Of a stretch of 36,596 nt of DNA, positions 1 through 6,577 are shown piece after piece. The stretch is from Candidatus Avimonas caecicola. Its GTDB lineage: Bacteria; Bacillota; Clostridia; Oscillospirales; Acutalibacteraceae. Position 1 is the first letter of the stretch, and each line of letters begins with the position of its first letter. A model generated the notes under the pieces. It had not been told where the DNA came from. It was given only the letters and a program-made list of their open reading frames with translations, and made no database searches. Made by a program: the position numbers and the translations under genes. The stretch is taken from NCBI GenBank assembly GCA_904419875.1, contig CAJFTG010000024.1, forward strand, positions 1 through 36,596, read 5' to 3'.

Positions 1-925
1 CCCCGACGCAGCCGCCCGCGCAGGCGTTCAGCTCGATAAAATCCAGCTCCTGAAGCTTTTCGTCCTCCAGTTCCTCCAGAACCTTGATGACGTTGTCGAC
101 GCCGTCCGCCGCCAGATGGTTCTCGTTGAGAAGGCCGGCCGCCTCCCCGCCGATGGAGGACCATCCCACCCCGATGATGCCGGAATGAGCGATCGGTTCC
201 AGCGCTTCCAGCTTGTTCATTTTCCCCACCAGCCGGGGATAGAGGTCGCTGATTGCCAGCACCCCGTCCACGTTGGAGCGCTCCGTCCCGATGGGGACCT
301 TCACGTCGGTCACCTTTGCCGCGCAGGGGGAGAGGAAAAAGATGCCGATCTCCTCCGGCTTCAGTCCGGTTTTTTCCACCGCCTCCCGGCGGGCAAGCAT
401 CGCGGCGACCTCCATCGGCGCCTTAAGCGGCAGCACGTGCTCGCACAGGTCCGGGAAGCGCACCCGGATCAGCCGCACCACCGCCGGACAGGCGGAGGAA
501 ATCACCGGCTTTTTCAGCCGGCCGTCCATCAGAAGCTGACGGGTGGCGTCCGAGACAATCTCCGCCCCGCGCGCCACCTCGAACACATCGTCAAACCCCA
601 TTGCCTTGAGGCCGTTGAGGACAAAGTCGATATCGTCAAGATGATTGAACTGCCCGTACAGGGCCGGCGCGGGGAGCGCCACCCGGTATGGGAAATTCTC
701 CAGCATCGACAGATCGTCGTGCCGCGCTTTTTTGGCGTGGTGCGGGCACACGCGGACGCATTCGCCGCAGTCGATGCACCGCTCCGGAATGATCCACGCC
801 TGCCCGTCCCGCACCCGGATGGCCTGGGTGGGGCAGCGCTTGATGCAGTTGGTGCAGCCCACGCATAAATCCTTGTCGAGCGTGACCGAATGGAAAAAGC
901 GGTCCTTATTCTCCCTGCCTTCCAT
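1..925 (-). CDS. [FeFe]-hydrogenase-like iron-sulfur protein with N-terminal 2x[4Fe-4S] ferredoxin domain (3' end outside window)
   Basis: Leftward gene, cut at the window edge after about 308 codons. Residues about 20-60 hold two ferredoxin clusters, seen as CVGCTNC...CP and CIDCGEC...CP. The rest matches the C-terminal domain of the [FeFe]-hydrogenase large subunit, with the three cysteine signatures recognisable as SACPA, SPCAAK and NACAGGC. The start is the ATG at 925, with GGGAGG nine bases upstream. It is the third gene of an operon behind a DRTGG protein and an RsbW-like ATPase. In Clostridia and Thermotogae this trio commonly sits near NuoE/NuoF-type electron-bifurcating hydrogenase genes, which would lie to the left. 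Known family members include true hydrogenases and redox-sensing relatives. The shortened signatures and the regulatory neighbours favour a sensory or regulatory role, but this is inference. Confidence 0.85.
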   Translation of the reverse strand, partial: MEGRENKDRFFHSVTLDKDLCVGCTNCIKRCPTQAIRVRDGQAWIIPERCIDCGECVRVCPHHAKKARHDDLSMLENFPYRVALPAPALYGQFNHLDDIDFVLNGLKAMGFDDVFEVARGAEIVSDATRQLLMDGRLKKPVISSACPAVVRLIRVRFPDLCEHVLPLKAPMEVAAMLARREAVEKTGLKPEEIGIFFLSPCAAKVTDVKVPIGTERSNVDGVLAISDLYPRLVGKMNKLEALEPIAHSGIIGVGWSSIGGEAAGLLNENHLAADGVDNVIKVLEELEDEKLQELDFIELNACAGGCVG

Positions 926-1032
926 CGTTTCGCCTCCCGTAATGGAAAAAAGCGGCGGGCAAACGCCGCCTGCTTTCCCCTCTCAGCTTTCCTCCGGCCG
1001 TACCGGCAAAACGGCCCTGCCGCTCCGGCGGC

Positions 1033-1455
1033 CTATCCCTTTACCAGAACGGTCATGGTCAGAATCGTTCCCTCCCCCACCCTGGTATCGATCGCCAGCG
1101 TGTCGGAGTATTTTTTTATGTTCGGCAGGCCCATCCCCGCCCCGAATCCGAGCGAACGCACATTGTCCGGCGCGGTGGACCATCCCTCCTGCATCGCCTT
1201 TTCCACGTCGGGGATGCCGGGGCCGTGGTCGGTCAGCACCGCCGTCACCCGGTCAGGAAGGATTTCCACATCCGCTTCTCCGCCGCCGGCGTGGATGACC
1301 ATGTTGATTTCGCCCTCGTACATCGCGATGGCGACCCGGCGGATCACGTCGGGCGAAAAGCCCAGTTGCTTGAGCTTCCGTTTAACCTGGCCGGAGGCTT
1401 CCCCCGCGCGGGTGAAGTCGTCGCCGGGCACGTCGTAATGTAGCCTGATGTTCAT
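1033..1455 (-). CDS. RsbW/SpoIIAB-like ATP-binding protein (GHKL ATPase)
   Basis: About 140 residues with the GHKL-fold boxes of anti-sigma regulatory kinases: N box YEGEINMVIHA, G1 box DHGPGIPD and G2 box GFGAGMGLPNIKK. It lacks a histidine-phosphotransfer domain, so it is the small stand-alone ATPase type and not a sensor kinase. I chose the ATG at 1455, preceded at about 12 bases by GAGAGGG. An in-frame GTG at 1464 would add three residues but lies directly against the Shine-Dalgarno sequence. It sits between the DRTGG gene (21 bp upstream) and the hydrogenase-like gene (107 bp downstream), all leftward, as in many clostridial hydrogenase clusters. Its partner is not evident; an anti-sigma or protein-kinase role is inferred from the fold. 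Confidence 0.85.
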   Translation of the reverse strand: MNIRLHYDVPGDDFTRAGEASGQVKRKLKQLGFSPDVIRRVAIAMYEGEINMVIHAGGGEADVEILPDRVTAVLTDHGPGIPDVEKAMQEGWSTAPDNVRSLGFGAGMGLPNIKKYSDTLAIDTRVGEGTILTMTVLVKG

Positions 1456-1476
1456 GCTCCGCACGCCCTCTCCGGT

Positions 1477-1821
1477 TCAGTTTCCGCCCCGCAGGCCGTT
1501 TTCGTACAGCAGCCCGCAGGCCGTAAACATCCGCAGGGAGGACTTCATCAGCACGATCCCCCGGTCGGCGGCCAGCTCGATCATCTCCGGCCCCGGCTCC
1601 TTCCCCCGGACGAACACAATGCAGACCATATCCATCATATCCGCCGTGCGAACCACCTGGGTGTTGACCAGCCCGGTCAGCAGCACCGACTGGTCCTTCA
1701 CAAACGCCAGCACGTCGCTCATCATATCGCTGCCGCAGGCGTTGTGTACCTCCGTCTCCAGATTTTCCTCTCCGGTGACCACGGTGGCCTGCAGAATATC
1801 CCGTACATCGGCGATCGTCAT
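1477..1821 (-). CDS. DRTGG domain protein
   Basis: 114 residues starting MTIADVRDILQATVV, ending LLYENGLRGGN. The pattern, with a central VLLTGLVNTQVVRTADMMDM stretch and a C-terminal GIVLMKSSLRMFTACGLLY motif, is that of single-domain DRTGG proteins. These are small regulatory domains otherwise found in phosphotransacetylases and CBS proteins. The longest open frame runs to 1995, but the ATG at 1821 has GGGAGG eight bases upstream and starts the conserved part, while the extension is arginine-rich and unlike the family. It is the first gene of the operon with the RsbW-like ATPase and hydrogenase-like protein. The co-occurrence suggests all three work in one redox-responsive switch, which is inference. 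Confidence 0.8.
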   Translation of the reverse strand: MTIADVRDILQATVVTGEENLETEVHNACGSDMMSDVLAFVKDQSVLLTGLVNTQVVRTADMMDMVCIVFVRGKEPGPEMIELAADRGIVLMKSSLRMFTACGLLYENGLRGGN

Positions 1822-1963
1822 ACGCCCATACCTCCCGGTTTTCAGCCGCGGCCCGGCCTTGCCGGCCGCCGTATTGCGGTTTCTCGAAATCCGATCCGAA
1901 GACTGCCGGAAAAGGCGCGCTTTATTCCGCCGCCTCCGGCCGGCTTCGGCCTGTTCTTTCAAT

Positions 1964-1992
1964 AGTATACTCTTTTTTTGCCATGAAAGCAA
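1964..1992 (-). promoter_or_regulatory. Promoter for the DRTGG/ATPase/hydrogenase-like operon
   Basis: On the minus strand: TTGCTT at 1992-1987, a 17-bp spacer, then TATACT at 1969-1964. It lies about 140 bp upstream of the DRTGG start, and the spacing and -10 match sigma-A-type promoters. Confidence 0.6.
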
Positions 1993-2047
1993 CAATTTTG
2001 TGCAGGCTCCCGTACAATGCCGCTGACGGCGCCGGCAAAAAGGCGGC

Positions 2048-3241
2048 TTATTCCGGCAGGCCCAAACGGCGGCGCAGCGTTTCCATCGCCCCGGCCGCCC
2101 GGAGAAGGTCGGGCGCCATCCGGCGCGCCACCTCGGTCAGCCGCGGACGCTCCTTTCCGGCCAGCAGCTCCTGCGCCATCTGCAAAAGCAGATCGCTGGT
2201 CAGGCTGTATTCCCGGAAACGGCCTTCATACAGCCTCTTCGCCATGGAGGGAATATCCATACGGGCGCGGAAGGCGCGGTATTTTTCCCGGGCCAGGCGG
2301 TCGCAGTCCCGCAGTTCCCGGATAAACGCCGCGGTAGAACACCGCCGGAGGTTGTCAATCCCGTACAGCCGGGCGGCGTATTCCAGCCCGCTGACCGTTT
2401 CCTCCCCCAGCTCCGCCTGGAGGCTGCGATACTCGATGGGGTTGAAATACATCCATTCCCCCGCCAGCCGCCCGAAGGAACGCATGGCATCGTACCAGCC
2501 CATCGCCATTTTGGAATCCGCCGTTTCCGGGTTGAAGGCGAACGCCTTCCCCAGCGAATCCTTGGGCTTGATGTAATGCAGGTTCAGCTGCGGGTCGAGG
2601 TCCGCCGGAAGGTCGGTGTCCCCGATGTTCACCACCACGATATTGTCCGGGTGGCGGCGCAGGAGCATCTTCACCGGAACATTGTCGTACAGCCCGCCGT
2701 CCAGATAGGTTTTGCCGTCGATCTCCGGCCGCTTCAGGCCCGGATAAGCGGCGCTGGCCATAATGTAATCCATCAGCCGCCCCTCCGGGATGCGTTCCCG
2801 GTAGAGCTCCCGGCCCTTTCTTCCGGTCAGTTCAAAGGTAACCAGCCCGTATTCCACCGGAGAGGCGCGCAGCGCCTTCTCATCGACCAGCAGCTCCAGC
2901 GCCCGGCGCAGCGGGGTGATGTCCAGCCCGTGATTTTTCCACAGCTCCCGGAGGATGACATGGGCGTTTTTCAGGCTGAACAGATTGTCCGGCACCTTCA
3001 GCGGCTCCGGAAGCTGAAAGCCCTTCTCGATGCTCATGTTCTTCCAAAGCTCCACCGCGCCCTCGTAGCGGTCCAGCGCCACCAGCGCGCCGTTCATCGC
3101 CCCCACCGAGGTGCCGACCACGCACTCGATCGGAAGCTCCAGCTCCCGCATGGCGCGCCACACCCCGATCTGATACACCCCTTTGCAGCCGCCGCCGGCC
3201 AGCACCAGGCCGTAGCCTCCGGGTTTGCCTCTCCGCCTCAT
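2048..3241 (-). CDS. Patatin-like phospholipase family protein
   Basis: 397-residue cytoplasmic lipid acyl hydrolase of the patatin/RssA type. Visible motifs are the oxyanion-hole glycine run GGGCKG at residues 17-21, the nucleophile elbow GTSVG with Ser45, and the catalytic aspartate in DGG (Asp181), giving the complete Ser-Asp dyad. No signal peptide or membrane segment is evident. The start at 3241 has GGAAGGAGA at a normal distance. The N-terminal ~290 residues are the patatin domain. The extra C-terminal ~110 residues are charged and helical and I do not recognise them. It is the last gene of a leftward operon after two flavoproteins, 66 bp behind the COG2509 gene. Substrate unknown; membrane phospholipid or lysophospholipid is the family expectation. 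Confidence 0.9.
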   Translation of the reverse strand: MRRRGKPGGYGLVLAGGGCKGVYQIGVWRAMRELELPIECVVGTSVGAMNGALVALDRYEGAVELWKNMSIEKGFQLPEPLKVPDNLFSLKNAHVILRELWKNHGLDITPLRRALELLVDEKALRASPVEYGLVTFELTGRKGRELYRERIPEGRLMDYIMASAAYPGLKRPEIDGKTYLDGGLYDNVPVKMLLRRHPDNIVVVNIGDTDLPADLDPQLNLHYIKPKDSLGKAFAFNPETADSKMAMGWYDAMRSFGRLAGEWMYFNPIEYRSLQAELGEETVSGLEYAARLYGIDNLRRCSTAAFIRELRDCDRLAREKYRAFRARMDIPSMAKRLYEGRFREYSLTSDLLLQMAQELLAGKERPRLTEVARRMAPDLLRAAGAMETLRRRLGLPE

Positions 3242-3307
3242 GCCGTCTCCTTCCGTTGCAATACCGCTGTCTGACTTGTCCGCCCTGTCCGTAAAAATCC
3301 GCCGTTT

Positions 3308-4948
3308 TCAGCCGGCCGGGCGGCCGCGAGGCCCGCCCAGCGACGCGATCAGCTTCTCCGCGCAGACCACGCCGTCCACCGCCGCGGACACAATGCCGCC
3401 GGCATATCCCGCCCCTTCCCCGCAGGGAAAAAGGCCGCAGACCGAGGATTGCGCCCCTTCGTCCCGCAAAATCCGCACCGGCGAGGAGCTGCGGGATTCC
3501 ACCCCGGTCAGCACGGCGTCCGCCCGGTCGAAGCCGGCGATCTGCCGCCCCATCAGCGGCAGGGCCGCCCGCAGGGAATCCGCCGCAAAGCCGGGCAGGC
3601 ATTCCCGCAGGTCGCAGGGGACCACGCCTGGCAGATAGGACGGCTTTACCTTCCCGAAGCCGGCCGACGCTCTTCCGGCCAGGAAATCCCCCGCCAACTG
3701 GACGGGGGCGCGGTAGTCCCCGCCGCCCAGGCGGAAAGCGGCCTGCTCCAGCCGCCGCTGGAACGCCACCCCAGCCAGCGGGTCCGCCGCCGAAGCCTCG
3801 TCGGTCTGATAATCCGCCGGGTTCACCCCGACGAGCAACGCGCTGTTCGAATTCTCCGCATCCCGCGCCCATTCGCTCATGCCGTTGACCACCACGCCCC
3901 CGGCTTCGGAGGCCGCAGCGATCACCACCCCGCCCGGGCACATGCAGAAGGTGTAAACGCCCCGGCCGCCCCGCGGGCGAACCGCCAGCTTGTAATCGGC
4001 CGCCCCCAGAGCGGGGTGCCCGGCGAACCGGCCGTACTGGCTGCGGTCGATCATCGCGCGGGGATGCTCGATGCGCACCCCGACGGCGAAGGGCTTCGGC
4101 TCCATCGCCAGCCCCTGCCGGCGCAGCATGGCCAGGGTGTCCCGCGCGCTGTGTCCAATGGCGAGGACCGCCCGGTCGGCCTCGATCTCCACCGCGCCGT
4201 CCGGCGTGTCCGCAACCAGCCCCCGCAGCGCTCCCCGCTCGATGTACAGCTCCCGGACGCAGTGGGAAAAGCGGACCTCGCCGCCCGCCGCCCGGATCGC
4301 CGCCCGCAGGCCGCGCACCGCGTCCCGCAGCCGGTCGGTGCCGACGTGCGGCTTCGCCTGCCAGAGGATGCGTTCCGGCGCGCCCGCGGCGGCCAGCTCC
4401 TCCAGGACAAAGCGGCAGCGGGGGTTTTTGATGCCGGTGTTCAGCTTCCCGTCCGAAAAGGTCCCCGCGCCGCCCTCGCCGAACTGCACGTTGGAGCCGG
4501 GGTCCAGCAGGCCGGTGCGGCGGAAATGCTCCACATCCCGCTGCCGCTCCTCCACCGGGCGGCCCCGTTCCAGCAGAAGGGGCTGCAGGCCGGACCTCGC
4601 CAGCACCAGCGCGGCGAACAGCCCGGCCGGACCGCTTCCCACCACCACCGGCCGAAGCGCCGCCCGCCGGACGGGAGGGACTGCCGGCGGGACATAGGGG
4701 GCTTCCTCCCAAAGCCTTGCCCGGCCGTTTTTGCAGCGGCGGACCGCCGCCGCTTCCTCCGCGGCAAGCGTCACGTCCGCCGACACCGCAAAGCAGAGGC
4801 GCTCTTTGTGCCGGGCATCCACCGACTGTTTGGCCAGGCGGAGGGAGCGGATATCCCCCTCCCGCACCCGGAGCGCCCGGCAGACCGCGGCGCGCAGATC
4901 CTCCTCTGTATAAGTAAGCGGGAGGGAAAGACCGCTGACTCGGATCAT
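3308..4948 (-). CDS. COG2509-type FAD-dependent dehydrogenase
   Basis: 546 residues. An N-terminal domain of about 95 residues precedes an FAD Rossmann motif GSGPAG at residues 104-109, followed by LERGRPVEERQRDVEHF and NVQFGEGGAGTFSDGKLNT, both hallmarks of this uncharacterised FAD-dependent dehydrogenase family. A CGEGAGYAGGI segment near the C terminus is the second FAD-contacting loop. I chose the ATG at 4948 because the family begins MIRVxxLxLPL and AGGAAAGGA precedes it; the longer frame is alanine/glycine-rich read-through of the upstream gene. The ATG overlaps the stop of the upstream flavoprotein by 4 bp (ATGA), so the two are probably translationally coupled. The reaction is not known for this family. 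Confidence 0.9.
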   Translation of the reverse strand: MIRVSGLSLPLTYTEEDLRAAVCRALRVREGDIRSLRLAKQSVDARHKERLCFAVSADVTLAAEEAAAVRRCKNGRARLWEEAPYVPPAVPPVRRAALRPVVVGSGPAGLFAALVLARSGLQPLLLERGRPVEERQRDVEHFRRTGLLDPGSNVQFGEGGAGTFSDGKLNTGIKNPRCRFVLEELAAAGAPERILWQAKPHVGTDRLRDAVRGLRAAIRAAGGEVRFSHCVRELYIERGALRGLVADTPDGAVEIEADRAVLAIGHSARDTLAMLRRQGLAMEPKPFAVGVRIEHPRAMIDRSQYGRFAGHPALGAADYKLAVRPRGGRGVYTFCMCPGGVVIAAASEAGGVVVNGMSEWARDAENSNSALLVGVNPADYQTDEASAADPLAGVAFQRRLEQAAFRLGGGDYRAPVQLAGDFLAGRASAGFGKVKPSYLPGVVPCDLRECLPGFAADSLRAALPLMGRQIAGFDRADAVLTGVESRSSSPVRILRDEGAQSSVCGLFPCGEGAGYAGGIVSAAVDGVVCAEKLIASLGGPRGRPAG

Positions 4949-6267
4949 CTTCGTTTCCCGTCCTTTCCTTCGGCCCCTGCCCGGCTGTGCGGCGGCCGCG
5001 GCACAGCCTCCGCCAGAGAACGGACGACCGCCGCGGCCGCGGCATGGGCAGAGGCCCACGCCCACTGCAGATTATAGCCTCCGCAGTCTCCGTCCACGTC
5101 CAGCACCTCTCCGGCCGCGTACAGGCCGGGAACGAGCCGGGATTCCATCGTGCGCGGGTCGAACTCCCCAACGCAGAGGCCGCCGGCGGTCACCTGCGCG
5201 CCGCCCATCCCCTGCGTACCCCGCACCTCGATGCGCCAGCAGGCGATGCCCGCGGCGATCCGGCGGAGGTCCTCCTCTCCCAGAGAGGAGGACGGCGCGC
5301 CGAGGTCGATATATCCCGCGGCCCGCAGCACGGTCTGCCCCAGGCGCTTTTGCAGCAAGCCGGTCAGCAGGTCCCCCATGGTCCGGCCCGGAAGCGCCGC
5401 CCGCCGGCGCAGGGAGGCGGCCAGCGTCCCGCCGTCCATGCCGGGCAGGAGGTTGAGCACCGCGGTCAGCCTCCCCTGCCTGCGGCGCTCCCAGTCAGCC
5501 ACGCAGCGGGAAAGCTGCATCACCGCCGGCCCCGACAGGCCGTATTCGGTGAAAAGCACCTCCCCCGTCTCCCGGGCGAGGACGCGCCCGTCCCGTTCAA
5601 AGCGGACCTCCGCATCGGTGCGGACGCCCTTCACCGCCCGGACGAAGGAGGGGTCGGTCTTCACCTGCACAATGGAGGGAAAAAGCGGCGTGCGGGTATG
5701 GCCCAGCGCGGTCAGCAGCCCGTAGCCGCCGGCCGACCCGCCCAGGGATGGAGAGGCCGCCCCGCCCGTGCAGACGAGCACCCGCCGCACGCGCCGCACG
5801 CTCCCGTCCTCCCGCTCCAGCAGGAAGCCGGCCCCCTCCGGCCGGATGGCCGTGACCGCCGCGCCGCACTCCTCCCGCACACCCTGGGCCGCCAGGGTGA
5901 GGCGCAGGCAGTCCAGCACCGCGCCCGCCTGGGCGCACAGAGGATATATCCGCCCATTCTCCCGCTGGATGCATTCCACGCCGATGGAGGTAAAGAACGC
6001 GACGGCTTCCTCCGGCGGAAAGGCCGCCAGCGCCGGGGAAACGAAACGCGGGTCGTCCCCGTGGTAATGAGCGGCCGCCGCATGGCGGTTGCTCAGGTTG
6101 CAGGTGCCGTTCCCGGTTGCCAGCAGCTTGCGGCCCACCCGCGCCCCTTTTTCCAGCACCACCGCGCTCCGCCTTCCCCCGGACAGCCGTCCGAGGAAGG
6201 CCGCCGCCGCCAGGCCGGCCGCGCCGCCGCCGATTATCCCGCAGTCCGCCGCCAAGCACTGCGCCAT
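4945..6267 (-). CDS. BaiN/HI0933-type NAD(P)/FAD-dependent flavoprotein
   Basis: 440 residues. It begins with an FAD-binding GGGAAGLAAAA motif at about residues 14-24, then LEKGARVGRKLLATGNGTCNLSN, the diagnostic motif of the HI0933/YhiN (COG2081) family. Near the C terminus, GLYAAGEVLDVDGDCGGYNLQWAWASG-like residues complete the FAD site. Family members include BaiN, proposed to reduce bile-acid intermediates in Clostridium, but most members have no known substrate, so I give no symbol. The ATG at 6267 has GGGGG seven to eleven bases upstream; the longer frame up to 6357 overlaps the promoter. First gene of the operon with COG2509 and patatin genes. Confidence 0.9.
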   Translation of the reverse strand: MAQCLAADCGIIGGGAAGLAAAAFLGRLSGGRRSAVVLEKGARVGRKLLATGNGTCNLSNRHAAAAHYHGDDPRFVSPALAAFPPEEAVAFFTSIGVECIQRENGRIYPLCAQAGAVLDCLRLTLAAQGVREECGAAVTAIRPEGAGFLLEREDGSVRRVRRVLVCTGGAASPSLGGSAGGYGLLTALGHTRTPLFPSIVQVKTDPSFVRAVKGVRTDAEVRFERDGRVLARETGEVLFTEYGLSGPAVMQLSRCVADWERRRQGRLTAVLNLLPGMDGGTLAASLRRRAALPGRTMGDLLTGLLQKRLGQTVLRAAGYIDLGAPSSSLGEEDLRRIAAGIACWRIEVRGTQGMGGAQVTAGGLCVGEFDPRTMESRLVPGLYAAGEVLDVDGDCGGYNLQWAWASAHAAAAAVVRSLAEAVPRPPHSRAGAEGKDGKRR

Positions 6268-6327
6268 GTCCGCGCCCCCTTTCTTCCCCCGTCCTCCCTT
6301 GAGGAGAGGAAAACGACTGCAAAGGTT

Positions 6328-6357
6328 ATTATAGCCCACCCTGCCCCGCCTTGACAA
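6328..6357 (-). promoter_or_regulatory. Promoter for the flavoprotein/patatin operon
   Basis: Minus strand TTGTCA at 6357-6352, an 18-bp spacer and a perfect TATAAT at 6333-6328, about 60 bp upstream of the BaiN-like start. Confidence 0.65.
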
Positions 6358-6417
6358 GACAGAGGAAGCTGGAAAGGAGGAAGCCCTGCTTTTTTCCTGA
6401 AAATTTGGTTATCCCCA

Positions 6418-6446
6418 TTGGCACTTCGGTAAAAATGCGGTATAAT
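6418..6446 (+). promoter_or_regulatory. Promoter of the P-type ATPase gene
   Basis: TTGGCA (6418-6423), a 17-bp spacer and TATAAT (6441-6446). Transcription should begin near 6453, giving a leader of about 125 nt before the GTG start. The leader contains a potential GCCGTC/GACGGC stem, and I do not recognise a known riboswitch in it. Confidence 0.8.
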
Positions 6447-6577
6447 CCCCTTATTATCCCCGACGCCGTCCTGCGGGAGACCGCCGGGAGGGCCGCTTGA
6501 AGCAGAAGGCGGACGGCAAGGGCGAAAAGACGAACAGCAAAAGGAACAAGGAGTAAGAAGCAAGGAGGAATCACCGG

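Noticed and set aside
2880-5171. 763-residue open frame on the minus strand
   Set aside because: Shadow of the COG2509 and patatin genes; Gly/Arg-rich, with no family resemblance, while the other frame has clear motifs.
6447-6577. Manganese or other metal riboswitch in the Ca2+ ATPase leader
   Set aside because: A GCCGTC/GACGGC stem is possible, but the conserved loops of the yybP-ykoY type were not recognised.
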